Shown one piece after another: positions 10,750-20,288 of a DNA stretch of 64,000 nucleotides (the stretch's first letter is position 1; each line of letters opens with the position of its first letter). The notes beneath the pieces were generated by a model. The model was not told the origin of the DNA and ran no database searches. It worked only from the letters and a program-made list of their open reading frames with translations. The DNA lies in assembly GCF_020164785.1 (NCBI RefSeq), contig NZ_JAIUGX010000001.1:434001-498000 (forward strand). Reading direction: 5' to 3'. The stretch comes from Mesorhizobium sp. ES1-1 (lineage in GTDB: Bacteria; Pseudomonadota; Alphaproteobacteria; Rhizobiales; Rhizobiaceae). Both the position numbers and the translations under genes were made by a program.

Positions 10750-10867
10750 GGACCACCCTCAACACCGCGATGCTTCGGGCGACATTTTCACGAAAATTCG
10801 GCGGGGCAATCTCGTCAGAGCGCCGTCCCATGCCGCTAACTCGAAACCGGCAGCCTTTATTCGACGC

Positions 10868-13309
10868 TCAGAAATAGCGGCGGCCCGCACGGCTTCCGGT
10901 GAGTCCATGGACTGCTTCGCGGAATTCACGCAGGCTGGCGCGGATTTCATCGATCGATGGCTGGGAACCGGCCGGATCGGTGGCTTGCGAAGGCTCCTCC
11001 GACTGCGCGAGAGGCTGGGGCGTCTGCCGCGGATAGGGCGCGGGCCCAAGTGGACTGGGCGTCTGCCCTTCGGCCGTTGGCACGGGCCGCGAATCGGGAT
11101 AGCCGGCTTGCGGCTGCGTCCGCGAGGGCTGCCCCCGGGGAACGTCCATCGGCTGCGCAACGTGCCGCGGATCCGGAGTATCGGCGCCCTGCGGGGAAGA
11201 CGATCGCGAAGTTACCTCTTGCGAAGCGAATGCCGGTGATGGTTCGCCCCGGGCGGTTGGAGCCCGATCCTGCGCGGAGATTCCAATGTCCGCTGCACCG
11301 GCTGCCGACCTCTTGGGACGGGTCTCACCCGTGTCCCGTGCGGGCGGCTTGCGCGACAAGCCATCGCGCATCCTCGACAGCAGTGCACCGATCCGACCGT
11401 CCTTGGCGCTTGCGGCTTCTGCCTGTGGAGGCGCGGGCGATTCTGGGAGCCGCGATGTCGGCGGAGGTGCCGCCTGATATGCCCTGTCCTCGTATCGCGT
11501 CCGGCGCTCGTCCTCGGAGCGGTCGCGGCGCGAGCGCGATGTGGCGGTCTCGCGCAAGCTCTCATAGGCGCCACGCATGACGCCGAGGCCGATGCCGGAC
11601 GCAAAGCCCAGCAGCAGCCCGGCAAGCACGATCATGGCTCGCGACGGCCCGGTGGCCTCGAGCGGGGCGAAGGCCTTCGAAATCACATTGATGTTGGCGG
11701 TGTTGATATCTTTCTGCTCGCCAGTCTCCTTGGCGCGCAGCAGATATTGTTCATAGACCGACCGTTTGGCGGTTGCTTCGCGCTCCAGCTCTCGCATCGA
11801 TACCAGGTCGTCGTTGACGTCGCCGCTGCGGACTTTCAGCTGCGCCAGGCGCGACGCAAGATCCTGTTCGAGCTGAACCGCGCGCTTGAGGTCCACCTGC
11901 AACGACGACGCGATGCGGCGCAGCTCCGACGCGATACGCTCGCGCGCGCCGGCGAGCTGCGCATTGAGCGCCTGAAGCTCCGGATGGCGGGGGCCAAGCC
12001 GGATGGCGGCGCGATCGGCCTCCTGCTTGAGCGTCGCGTATTGCGAACGCAGGTCGCTCATCGTGTTCGAACTGATCTCTTCCGGCAGGGTTCCGGCGAG
12101 CACGGAGTTGACGTCGACCCCGCGCGCCGAGGCTGCCCTGGCGTTGAGTTCCAGGGTGCGGGCGCGCGCAACCGACAGCTGCTCGTTGAGCTTCAACATT
12201 TCGTCGTCGCTGATGAGATGGCCCTGCGCGTCGACGAGGTCGTGCGAGGCCCTGAAATCCTCGACCTTGCGCTCCGCGGCTTCGACGCCCTTGCGCAACT
12301 CGTCGAGCCTCGCCGTCAATTCGTCGGTGGCACGACCGGCGGTCTCCGACTGAATCTGGCCGAAGGTCTGCAGGAACACGTCCGTCATGGTGTTGGCGAT
12401 CAGCGCCGACTTCTCGCCGTTCTGCGTGGTGGCGCTGACCGTGATGACAAAGGTTTTGCCGCCGCGCTCGACCGACAGGCTCTCGGCCAAATTGTTGAGG
12501 GCCAGGGCGCGGCGGCGCTGGCTGTCGGCACCGCCCGGCCCGTCACTTGGCGAAAGGACGGAGCGGATCAGCGAGATAGGGCTGAAGCCGCCACCGCCCT
12601 GCCCGTTGAACTCAGGATCGTCGACGAGGTTGAGCTTGTCCACGACCTTGTTGAGAACGGTTCCCGACGTCAGCACCCGCACCTGGTTTTCGACGATAGC
12701 CAGCGTGGCGTCGGAAGCGACGACCGATTGGGTGAGATCGCGGTCGGTTAGTTTCAGGTCTCGCGGGTCGACGATCAGTTCGGTGGAAGCTTCGTATTTC
12801 TTGGGCGTCGACAGGGCGATAGCAATCCCCAGACCGGCGCCGAGAAGGGTCGTGGTCACGATCAGGAGCTTCGACCTGGCAACGCCCCGCACGACCTGCA
12901 TCGGATCGATCAGCGGCTTCCACCGCTGTCCGTCGCCGTCATCGCTGGAGGATTGTTGCACTCCATGGGGATGACGAACTTCGAATTCGGCGTGCGACCG
13001 ATAGGCATCCTGGTCATGTTCCGGCCGCGGCCTCTGTTCGGTCGCGGCTGGCGAGGCTGGCGCATATTCGGCGGATTCCACCTGTTGCGGCGGTGGGGGA
13101 AAATCAGATTCATGGCCGGGCGATTGCGTCTCACGCTGCGAGCGGGCGAGACGGTGACGTGTCGCGGCATCCTCGCGCCATGAGGGGTGCGCGCGATAGC
13201 CTGGCGACCCGGGCGGCGCTCCGGTGTCGTCCTCGCCGCGAACAGCCTGACCGAGCGCGAGCAGAGACCGTTCGCGCTTCCAGTCTTCACGGTCTTTCAT
13301 GTCAACCAT
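10868..13309 (-). CDS. Exopolysaccharide co-polymerase, Wzz/GumC-like
   Basis: An 813-residue inner-membrane protein of the polysaccharide co-polymerase family, which sets chain length and couples polymerisation to export. A disordered N-terminal tail (about 1-135) precedes a first membrane helix (about 145-168). A Wzz periplasmic domain with long coiled coils (about 300-530) follows, then a second helix near 555-578. The last 235 residues are Pro/Arg/Ser-rich, and no Walker motif is visible, so the tyrosine-kinase domain of Wzc/ExoP is absent. Divergent from the flippase gene, fitting the polysaccharide block that follows. Confidence 0.85.
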   Translation of the reverse strand: MVDMKDREDWKRERSLLALGQAVRGEDDTGAPPGSPGYRAHPSWREDAATRHRLARSQRETQSPGHESDFPPPPQQVESAEYAPASPAATEQRPRPEHDQDAYRSHAEFEVRHPHGVQQSSSDDGDGQRWKPLIDPMQVVRGVARSKLLIVTTTLLGAGLGIAIALSTPKKYEASTELIVDPRDLKLTDRDLTQSVVASDATLAIVENQVRVLTSGTVLNKVVDKLNLVDDPEFNGQGGGGFSPISLIRSVLSPSDGPGGADSQRRRALALNNLAESLSVERGGKTFVITVSATTQNGEKSALIANTMTDVFLQTFGQIQSETAGRATDELTARLDELRKGVEAAERKVEDFRASHDLVDAQGHLISDDEMLKLNEQLSVARARTLELNARAASARGVDVNSVLAGTLPEEISSNTMSDLRSQYATLKQEADRAAIRLGPRHPELQALNAQLAGARERIASELRRIASSLQVDLKRAVQLEQDLASRLAQLKVRSGDVNDDLVSMRELEREATAKRSVYEQYLLRAKETGEQKDINTANINVISKAFAPLEATGPSRAMIVLAGLLLGFASGIGLGVMRGAYESLRETATSRSRRDRSEDERRTRYEDRAYQAAPPPTSRLPESPAPPQAEAASAKDGRIGALLSRMRDGLSRKPPARDTGETRPKRSAAGAADIGISAQDRAPTARGEPSPAFASQEVTSRSSSPQGADTPDPRHVAQPMDVPRGQPSRTQPQAGYPDSRPVPTAEGQTPSPLGPAPYPRQTPQPLAQSEEPSQATDPAGSQPSIDEIRASLREFREAVHGLTGSRAGRRYF

Positions 13310-13507
13310 AGTCTTGGCGCTTGTTCCTGGCGGCCACGACGTCGCAGTCGGCCATTCGTTAAACCACGCTAAACAGGCATGGAAAACAAAACGTTAATTT
13401 TGCCTCGGAGGAGAGGCTGTTTGCGTGCGTCGCCGGCGCACCTGGCACCCGCCCAGTTATTTTCCGAACGGCACGTTAAGCTTTGCGATCTAGGCTCTCG
13501 CCAACAC

Positions 13508-14803
13508 ATGACGCAGGCCAGTGACATACCGCAAAAGCGGCTGCTCGCCCGGATCGGCGCTTTCGTGGCCGAGCGACGGGGGGTCTTGCGCGACTATCTG
13601 TCGGCGATCAGCGGCGCCGGCGGTCGCCTGGTGTTCTCGCTTGCCTATTTCATCGCGCTTGCCAATACGCTGTCGATTTCCGAGTTTGGCATGTTCGCCA
13701 CGGCCTCCGCGGCGGGCGTGATGCTGTCGCGCATCCTCGCTTTCGGTTTCATCTCGGCCCTTTACCGCACGGCCACCATCCGCCCGAACCTCATCGGCAC
13801 TTTCACCGCGGGCTTTCTGCTGCTCGCGCTGCTGTCATTGCCAATGCTGGCCGCGACCTCGTTCGGCGTCTATCTGATTTTCTTCGCCGGCACGGTGCCT
13901 CTATCGGTATTCGTGGCGATCGTCGCGGCCGAAGCGCTGCTGTGGCGGCCGGTGGAAGTGGCGCTGATCGTCAACAACGGCCTTGGCAGGTTCGGGCGCG
14001 CAGCGGTGCTGGCGATCCTGGCGACGGCACTGCGGTCCCTGGGCGCTGTGCTGTTCATGGTCTGGCCAGAGCACAGCATATGGATATGGTCCTGGTTCTA
14101 TCTCGGCGCCAACGCCGCGTCGCTGCTGCTTGCGTTTGGTTGGTTCTACCCGCGGCAGCGGCTGCGGCTGCGCATCGCGCTCTACGTGCGCCGGCTTGCC
14201 GATTCCATCTACGTCGCCGGCGCGGAGATATTGTTCTACCTCCAATCGGAATTCGACAAGCTTCTGGTCCTTGCGATCGGCGGGCCGCATCTGGCCGGTA
14301 TCTACGCCATCATCATGCGGCTGGTCGACCTGACGGCAATCCCCATCCGCACCTTCTCGATGATGCTGGTGCAGCGCATGATGCGCGCGCCCGACATGCT
14401 GTCACGGCTGCGAGTGAAGAGCGGCATCGAAGGCGGGGTCTTTCTCGTCTCGACTTCGGCGCTGCTGGCGCTGGGCCTGGTGCTGCATTTCTTCCCCAAC
14501 GCACTTGGCAGGAATGTCTCGGAGGCGGCCCCCCTCGTGGGGCTGGCGATCTGCGTTCCAGGCCTGCGCAATCTGGTCGAGTACCAGGCCGAGCTTCTGT
14601 TCGCGAGAGGACAGACGCTGGTGCGAGCGCTCAATCTCGGCCTGCTGGCCGCACTGAAGGCGGCGCTGCTGACCTATGTGCTGACGAGGATCGCCGACAC
14701 GCCAACCCTTGTGCTGTCGCTCAACGTCGTCTTCCTGTTTCTTTACATCGCGTCCATGCTGCTCACCTATTCGGCGATGCGCAAGCCAGCCAAGCCGGTC
14801 TAG
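13508..14803 (+). CDS. Polysaccharide flippase, Wzx/MATE-like
   Basis: A 431-residue integral membrane protein with about 12 hydrophobic helices, resembling lipopolysaccharide-biosynthesis flippases that move lipid-linked repeat units across the inner membrane. Evidence is the hydrophobic profile, the neighbourhood (co-polymerase, glycosyltransferases, Wzy) and family-like stretches such as AEILFYLQSEFDKLLVL. The ATG at 13508 gives a normal N-terminus just before the first helix; an in-frame ATG at 13379 would add a polar extension. It faces the DUF6492 gene tail to tail. Confidence 0.8.
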   Translation: MTQASDIPQKRLLARIGAFVAERRGVLRDYLSAISGAGGRLVFSLAYFIALANTLSISEFGMFATASAAGVMLSRILAFGFISALYRTATIRPNLIGTFTAGFLLLALLSLPMLAATSFGVYLIFFAGTVPLSVFVAIVAAEALLWRPVEVALIVNNGLGRFGRAAVLAILATALRSLGAVLFMVWPEHSIWIWSWFYLGANAASLLLAFGWFYPRQRLRLRIALYVRRLADSIYVAGAEILFYLQSEFDKLLVLAIGGPHLAGIYAIIMRLVDLTAIPIRTFSMMLVQRMMRAPDMLSRLRVKSGIEGGVFLVSTSALLALGLVLHFFPNALGRNVSEAAPLVGLAICVPGLRNLVEYQAELLFARGQTLVRALNLGLLAALKAALLTYVLTRIADTPTLVLSLNVVFLFLYIASMLLTYSAMRKPAKPV

Positions 14804-14854
14804 AATTTTCTTGCTGGTGCCTAATGCCGGAAGGCCGAGCCTAGGCTTGGCGAC

Positions 14855-15784
14855 TCAGCCTTTGTCCAGCCCGATCAGGCGGCGGATACGGCCGATATCG
14901 GTGCCGATGAACGACTGCATGCCGATGGCCACCTGCTCTGGCGACATGGCTGCCACGAAATGGCGGAACTCGTCATCCGAAAGCGCTTCGCCCGTCCAGT
15001 GCACGCGGCAGAATTCATCCGCAGCATGGAAATGGCCGGCGCCGCCCTGAAGATCGTCGACATAACGCCCGTAAATCATGCATTCGGAAAATCTGCGCGC
15101 CGACCCCACGACTTCGACCCAGCCGCGCTCATGGACCTTCTCGATCCGGGCGCACATGGCCAGCACGGTGTCGCGCCGCCACGCGATCAGCGTCGAAATG
15201 TAGTCGTGGTTCGACGTCCGCGACGGATCGATGCCGAGGGCCGAGCCGGCGTTGCGGGACCAGGCACGATGCTCCTCATAGCCTTGCTGCGCGAGCACGC
15301 CGTCGCGGCGGAACAGTCGCGCCTTGCCGTCGCGCCAGAAGGCGTCACAGTCGAAGGGCTTGAGGAAGGCGACATCGGAATCGCAGAAGACGAGCACATC
15401 CTCGGACGCGTGGGCGGCAATGGCTATGCGGCGCAGCTGCTGCACATGCCAGCCGCGCAGCGGTTGGGTCTTGAGGCTGAGCCAGACGCGCCGGCGAAAC
15501 AGGCTGAGGGGATCGTCGAAGGCGCGCAGCCAACGCGGCAGCAGATCACGCTCGTCGACGATGCTGCGGCGCCCGTTCTCCAGCTGTCGGAAAAGCGCGA
15601 TGTCGCGATGCTCGACCAGAATATAATGATGCGCCACGCCGGTGACGTGCCGGTCGAGTGTCTCGCACAACAGGCGGCAGCGTTCGAAATCCGGTGCGTA
15701 GCTCGCCGTCACGACGGCGCAAATCGGCGTCGACGGAAGCGGGCCGGAGTCGATGGCTACACCCGACGCGAACTGGCTTTTCAA
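14855..15784 (-). CDS. DUF6492 family putative glycosyltransferase
   Basis: About 309 residues, related to a family of predicted glycosyltransferases common in rhizobia. Visible are an N-terminal beta-strand start PICAVVTASYAPDFERC, a nucleotide-sugar-like acidic motif in VLVFCDSDVAFLKPFD (D-x-D), and VDERDLLPRWLRAF. The likely start is a TTG at 15784 whose last bases overlap the wecG stop (TTGA); a GTG eight codons later is possible. A much longer open frame reaching 16036 lies within wecG and is rejected. Last gene of a three-gene minus-strand operon. Confidence 0.77.
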   Translation of the reverse strand: MKSQFASGVAIDSGPLPSTPICAVVTASYAPDFERCRLLCETLDRHVTGVAHHYILVEHRDIALFRQLENGRRSIVDERDLLPRWLRAFDDPLSLFRRRVWLSLKTQPLRGWHVQQLRRIAIAAHASEDVLVFCDSDVAFLKPFDCDAFWRDGKARLFRRDGVLAQQGYEEHRAWSRNAGSALGIDPSRTSNHDYISTLIAWRRDTVLAMCARIEKVHERGWVEVVGSARRFSECMIYGRYVDDLQGGAGHFHAADEFCRVHWTGEALSDDEFRHFVAAMSPEQVAIGMQSFIGTDIGRIRRLIGLDKG

Positions 15785-16575
15785 GCGATGTCTCCGGCGG
15801 CCCGGACCCTGCGCGACAATCTCTGTCTGGCCACCCTCATCAGGAACAGCGGATTGCCGACAATATATCGGCGCCAGAGGCGGCCGGGCTCGATGGCAAG
15901 CCGGAACACCCATTCGAGGCGCAGCCGGCGCATCCACAAGGGCGCGCGCGGCACGGTTCCGCTGAAGAAATCGAGCAAAGCACCAACGGCGATCGGCAGC
16001 GTGCAATGGCGCGCGTCGATATGGCGGGCGATCCACAGTTCCTGGCGTGGAACCCCCATGGCGACAAGCAGCACGTCCGGACGCAGATCCTCGATGCGCT
16101 TGATGATCCCGGCCTCCTGATCGGCGGAGAAAAACCCATCATGGATGACCACGAAGCGGTGCTGGCCGGCCAGCGCCATCAACCTGAGCGACGCCGCTTC
16201 GGCATTGGCGCGCGTGGCGCCGAGCAGCCCCACGGTCAGCGGCTGCGTCGTGGCTTGCAGGAACGCCGGCACGAGATCGGTGCCATTGAGGTTGTCTGGA
16301 AAGGGCGCCCCGTAGAGAAACTTCGCCGCCAGATCGACACCAACGCCATCGGGCAGGATCAGGAAATCATCCAGCGCTTCTGCGAAGACCGGATCGATGT
16401 AGGCAATGTTGGCATTGTGGGCGTTGAGGAAACTGATCTTGGTGAAACGCCGCTCCGCAATCAGCCGGCCCAGCAAACGGATCGCGTCGTCCCAGCGGAT
16501 GGCGAGCACCGATATGCCGAGAATTATCCTCAGCCTGTCGCGACTGAACACGGGACGGGAGGGATACACGCTCAT
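15781..16575 (-). CDS. WecG/TagA/CpsF family glycosyltransferase
   Basis: 264 residues, family GT26. Members add N-acetylmannosaminuronate, N-acetylmannosamine or glucose to lipid-linked precursors of surface polysaccharides at the inner leaflet of the inner membrane. Signatures seen: FLNAHNANIAY, LPDGVGVDLAAKFLYG, the glycine-rich VGLLGATRAN, and VLLVAMGVPRQELWIARH. It overlaps both neighbours by a few bases (16572-16575 and 15781-15784), so the trio is translated together. Confidence 0.9.
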   Translation of the reverse strand: MSVYPSRPVFSRDRLRIILGISVLAIRWDDAIRLLGRLIAERRFTKISFLNAHNANIAYIDPVFAEALDDFLILPDGVGVDLAAKFLYGAPFPDNLNGTDLVPAFLQATTQPLTVGLLGATRANAEAASLRLMALAGQHRFVVIHDGFFSADQEAGIIKRIEDLRPDVLLVAMGVPRQELWIARHIDARHCTLPIAVGALLDFFSGTVPRAPLWMRRLRLEWVFRLAIEPGRLWRRYIVGNPLFLMRVARQRLSRRVRAAGDIA

Positions 16576-17744
16576 GAGAACGCCTCCTGCCTCGCCCTGG
16601 CGAGCTTGCGCAGGCCGATCCCGATAGCGGCATCGAGCGCGGCGAGCTGGCGCCGGTGAAAAACGGCGCCGTCGACATCCCGGATGTCGGCCGCAGCCGC
16701 CTCCAATGCCTCGGCGAAGGTGGCGGGATCGTCAGTGACCACGCAATTGGAAGGGCGATGGTCGATACCACGCAACGAGTGGCTGGTGGCGACGGAAGGC
16801 AGGCCGAGTTCAAAGGTTTCGATCGTCTTCAACTGGACTCCGCTGCCAGCGGTGCTGATCAGCGGGATGACGGCGGCGCCGCGGACGAAGGCCTGCGCAT
16901 CCGGGACGCGACCGACGAATGCGACACCCGGATGAGCGGTAGTCACTCCCGACGGGACGTCTCCGGCGATACGGATGCGAAAATCGGGCCGCAGACGCGG
17001 CACGACCTTGTCGAGGAACCAGTCGAGTCCGATGCGATTCGGCTGCCAGGTCCAGGTGCCGATCAAGGCCGCGTCGCAATCGATGCGACGAGGACTCTTT
17101 ACGGTCGGCGCCTTGGCGTCGGTCACCAGGGGCAGCACCGCGGAACGGTCTGCGGAGGCCACACCAAGCGCGGCGCGATCGTCCTCGGCCAGCGTGAAGA
17201 CGAAGCGAGCCCGGCGGCAGAGACGCTCTTCCATGGTCTCAAGCAGCCTCGCTTCGCGGCGAAACAGCAGGCGCTGGAAGATGCCGGGGGCGGCGGCAGC
17301 GTTCTCCAGCGCCGAAAGATGCTCGACATTGTGAGCGATGAAGATCGAGGGCCGGTCGCCGAACAGCTTTTCAAAGGCACCGGCAAACTGCACCGAATTC
17401 AGGATATAGAAGTCGACCGGACCGGCGCGTTCAACGGCGGCGACAACATCGGTCTCAGACACGATCCGCAGTTTGACCGATGCGAAGGTAAGGCCCGAAA
17501 GCAGCGCGTTGCCGGCCCATGCGAGTTTCTGCAGCGACGAGGCATTTTCCGTGCGTACGTCAATAGGGCCCAGCACAAGGGTGTTTTCAGGATCGGCCGC
17601 GGATCTTCCCGGCCAGGTGAAGCCAAGGACCGTCACGCGCGCGCCAGTGCGCCGCAAGGCGGCGATGATGGCGGCGTTGGCGATCTCGTAGCCCGAGGCA
17701 AGTCCGCCGTCGGGCACGATAGATGTGGCGAACAGCAGATGCAT
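16572..17744 (-). CDS. Glycosyltransferase family 4 protein
   Basis: 390 residues with the GT-B architecture: an N-terminal acceptor half beginning MHLLFATSIVPDGG, and a C-terminal half carrying IGTWTWQPNRIGLDWFL, GVAFVGRVPDAQAFV and the E-x7-E-like GSGVQLKTIETFELGLP loop. It is predicted to transfer a sugar from a nucleotide donor during surface-polysaccharide assembly. Start set by AGGTGAG just before ATG 17744. First gene of the minus-strand trio, divergent from the GT2 gene. Confidence 0.88.
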   Translation of the reverse strand: MHLLFATSIVPDGGLASGYEIANAAIIAALRRTGARVTVLGFTWPGRSAADPENTLVLGPIDVRTENASSLQKLAWAGNALLSGLTFASVKLRIVSETDVVAAVERAGPVDFYILNSVQFAGAFEKLFGDRPSIFIAHNVEHLSALENAAAAPGIFQRLLFRREARLLETMEERLCRRARFVFTLAEDDRAALGVASADRSAVLPLVTDAKAPTVKSPRRIDCDAALIGTWTWQPNRIGLDWFLDKVVPRLRPDFRIRIAGDVPSGVTTAHPGVAFVGRVPDAQAFVRGAAVIPLISTAGSGVQLKTIETFELGLPSVATSHSLRGIDHRPSNCVVTDDPATFAEALEAAAADIRDVDGAVFHRRQLAALDAAIGIGLRKLARARQEAFS

Positions 17745-17916
17745 CTCACCTATCCCGTGGTGCAGCCGGTAGCAAAGTGCGGTGAAGCCTTGCTTAAGCG
17801 GACACAATCGGCGGTGCAAAGCTCATGCATGGCAGGCTTCTCCCTGCAAGGTGATTAACGAAACGTTATCGCCGCGATGCTACCACAGCACCAACTCACC
17901 ATGTGACTGGACACGG
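17745..17916. promoter_or_regulatory. Divergent promoter region between GT4 and GT2 genes
   Basis: The 172 bases separate two divergent glycosyltransferase operons and must hold both promoters. A small symmetrical element TAACGAAACGTTA is visible at about 17855-17868. I cannot assign a regulator. Confidence 0.4.
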
Positions 17917-18915
17917 ATGATCCCTTTGCCATCGGACGGTTCGGTATCGATCGTGGGACGCTCGCCGCAGCTTGCCGCCGAGACTATCGACGCAGTCGTC
18001 ACCTTGCCGACCTTCAAGCGCCCGCAACAGGTGCTGGAAACCCTTGCTTCCTTGAAGGCGCAGCGGACCGGCAGGCGCTTTGCCGTCATCGTTATGGAGA
18101 ACGAAGCGGAAGCGCTCGCCGGCGCCAAGGCCGTGCTGCCGCTGTACGAGCGCGGCGAGGTAGAGGGCTTGGTCGTCGTTGCGCATGAGCGGGGCAATTG
18201 CAGCGCCTACAATGCCGGCTGGCAGACGGCGATCGTGCAGTTTCCGAACTTCAGGCATCTGCTGGTCATCGACGATGATGAAACCGCCGATCCACAATGG
18301 CTGGAGCGGATGTGCAAGGCAGCTGAAACACTCGGCGCCGACATTGTCGGCGGCCCGCAGATACCGCACTTTGCGGATCCGGCCCATGCGAAATGGGCCG
18401 ATCATCCCGTGTTTGCGCCCCCTTACCGGATGTCGGGACGGGTGCCCGCGTTGTATTCGTCCGGCAATCTTCTGGTCGGGCGCAACGTGCTGACAGCCAT
18501 GGGGCCGCCCTTTCTGGATCTCAGATTCAATTTCATGGGCGGCGGCGATTCGGACTTCCTGAGCCGGGCGGTGCAACGCGGCTTCGTTCTGGGCTGGTGC
18601 GCTGAGGCCGAGGTCCGGGAGTCCGTACCGGCGCGGCGCGTCGAGGCCGACTGGATCCGCGCCCGCAGCCTGCGCAATGGCGTGATCTCGACGCTGGTCG
18701 AGAAGAAGAAGCGCGCCGGTTCGCCGCTCGCCGGCACCAGGGTGCTGCTGAAGAGCCTGGCGCTGCTTGCCGCCTCGCCGTTTCGCGGCCTGACGCGGTT
18801 GGCATTAACGAGATCGCCGGCGGTCGCCATCTACCCCATCCATGTGGCGCTCGGCCGTGTACTGGCCGAATTCGGATATGCCAATGAGCAGTACCGCCAG
18901 CCCGAGAAAAACTGA
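17917..18915 (+). CDS. Glycosyltransferase family 2 protein
   Basis: 332 residues with a GT-A fold: VVTLPTFKRPQQVLETLASL opens the nucleotide-binding region, HLLVIDDDETADPQWLERM carries the acidic metal-binding motif, and a GNLLVGRNVL segment and FMGGGDSDFLSRAVQRGF follow in the acceptor region. Predicted to add a sugar to a growing lipid-linked unit. The ATG at 17917 gives a normal N-terminus. Its end overlaps the start of the Wzy-like gene, so they form an operon. Confidence 0.88.
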   Translation: MIPLPSDGSVSIVGRSPQLAAETIDAVVTLPTFKRPQQVLETLASLKAQRTGRRFAVIVMENEAEALAGAKAVLPLYERGEVEGLVVVAHERGNCSAYNAGWQTAIVQFPNFRHLLVIDDDETADPQWLERMCKAAETLGADIVGGPQIPHFADPAHAKWADHPVFAPPYRMSGRVPALYSSGNLLVGRNVLTAMGPPFLDLRFNFMGGGDSDFLSRAVQRGFVLGWCAEAEVRESVPARRVEADWIRARSLRNGVISTLVEKKKRAGSPLAGTRVLLKSLALLAASPFRGLTRLALTRSPAVAIYPIHVALGRVLAEFGYANEQYRQPEKN

Positions 18916-20230
18916 GCGGGCGCCGCTCAGCGCCGCGTTCACGCGCGAAGGCGTGGCGACCACGATCGCCGCGTTGCTGTTCACAGTCATCCTGGTGTCT
19001 TTCCGGCCATTCCAGCCCGGCGGGGCCGTACTGACCGGGGACGGCGGCGACATCGTCAACCAGCTCGGCTTGGGCTCTCTCGGCGCCGTCTCGATCTTCT
19101 CGCTGATGGCCTTCGCCGACCCGCGCATCGTGCGCTCGCTGCTGAGCCCCTCCTGGATGCTCATGCTGGGTTTCTTCTTCCTGTCGGTGGTCCTGGCGAC
19201 CGACCCGCCTTCGGCCATGCGCGCCGCCTCGTTCACGCTGATCGGCATCCTGACCATGGCGACCATCCTGGTGCTGCCGCGCGATGCCGACGCCTTCGCG
19301 AAGGTCATCATTTTCACCGCCGTCGTGGTCATGGGCCTTTCCTATGCCGGCCTCATCGTCTTCCCGCATGAGGCGATGCACACCGCCGATTCGCAGGAGC
19401 CCGAGCATGCCGGGCTGTGGCGTGGGGTGTTCACCCACAAGAACATCGCCGGACCGATCATGGCCTGTTTCAGTTTTGCGGGCCTTTATCTCTACCGGCG
19501 CGGGCAACGCTGGTGGGGCGCGGGCATTTTCTGCGCGGCGATGATCTTCATGCTGCATACCGGCTCCAAGACGACCGCCGGTCTGGTGCCCTTCTCGATC
19601 CTGATCGTCGTGCTGCCTAGCCTGATGGGTATGCGGCTCGGCACGCCGATCCTGTTCGCGGCGGCGATAATCGCCACGGCGGTCGGCACGCTGGGCATCG
19701 TCTTCCTGCCGCCGGTCAAGCATCTGGCGGCAATCTATTTCCCCGACATGACCTATACAGGCCGAACGACGCTGTGGGAGTTCGCCGGCTCGATGCTGGC
19801 GAAGAAGCCATGGACCGGCTACGGCTACGAGAGCTTCTGGGGAACGCCACTGCTGCTCAACCAGGACCAGCCCTTCGACCGTCCGTGGGACATCAGGACC
19901 ATCGTGCACGGCCATGACGGTTACCTCGACATCGCGTTGTTGATGGGCATTCCGGCACTTTGCGTGGCCGTCTACACGTTCCTGCTGGCGCCTTTACGCG
20001 ACTACATGCGCATCCCTCTGCGCAAGGAGAACATCTATCTCGGCGACTTCTTCATGATGGTCGTGCTGTTCGCAGCGCTCAATGCCTTCCTGGAGAGCTT
20101 CTTCTTCCATCGCGGCGATCCGGTATGGCTGTTTTTCGTGCTGGGGGTGCTCGGCCTCCGGCAAGTGTCGCTGCGCCCGATTGCCGTGCGAGAGGGCGGT
20201 CGCAATGCGCGGTCTTGGCCTCGTTCCTGA
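18884..20230 (+). CDS. O-antigen ligase/polymerase family membrane protein (Wzy/WaaL-like)
   Basis: About 448 residues with some 10-11 membrane helices and one large periplasmic loop, as in the Wzy_C/O-antigen ligase family. The typical central signature is visible: GRTTLWEFAGSMLAKKPWTG, followed by VHGHDGYLDIALLMG with the conserved histidine. The family polymerises repeat units or ligates chains on the periplasmic face. It starts inside the end of the GT2 gene (ATG at 18884, with 18878 possible). Polymerase versus ligase cannot be decided from sequence. Confidence 0.86.
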   Translation: MSSTASPRKTERAPLSAAFTREGVATTIAALLFTVILVSFRPFQPGGAVLTGDGGDIVNQLGLGSLGAVSIFSLMAFADPRIVRSLLSPSWMLMLGFFFLSVVLATDPPSAMRAASFTLIGILTMATILVLPRDADAFAKVIIFTAVVVMGLSYAGLIVFPHEAMHTADSQEPEHAGLWRGVFTHKNIAGPIMACFSFAGLYLYRRGQRWWGAGIFCAAMIFMLHTGSKTTAGLVPFSILIVVLPSLMGMRLGTPILFAAAIIATAVGTLGIVFLPPVKHLAAIYFPDMTYTGRTTLWEFAGSMLAKKPWTGYGYESFWGTPLLLNQDQPFDRPWDIRTIVHGHDGYLDIALLMGIPALCVAVYTFLLAPLRDYMRIPLRKENIYLGDFFMMVVLFAALNAFLESFFFHRGDPVWLFFVLGVLGLRQVSLRPIAVREGGRNARSWPRS

Positions 20231-20288
20231 CAGGGCTTCCCCGCCGGGGCGCGAGCGTTTATGTGAAGGCCTTCCTTCGGAGGGCTCC

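Noticed and set aside
14820..14852. GCCGAGCC/GGCTTGGC hairpin between convergent genes
   Set aside because: Plausible terminator by position, but the stem needs a G-U pair and no T-tract follows on either strand.
18533..19915. 460-codon minus-strand frame
   Set aside because: Antisense to the Wzy-like and GT2 genes; Arg/His/Gln-rich shadow composition and no motif.
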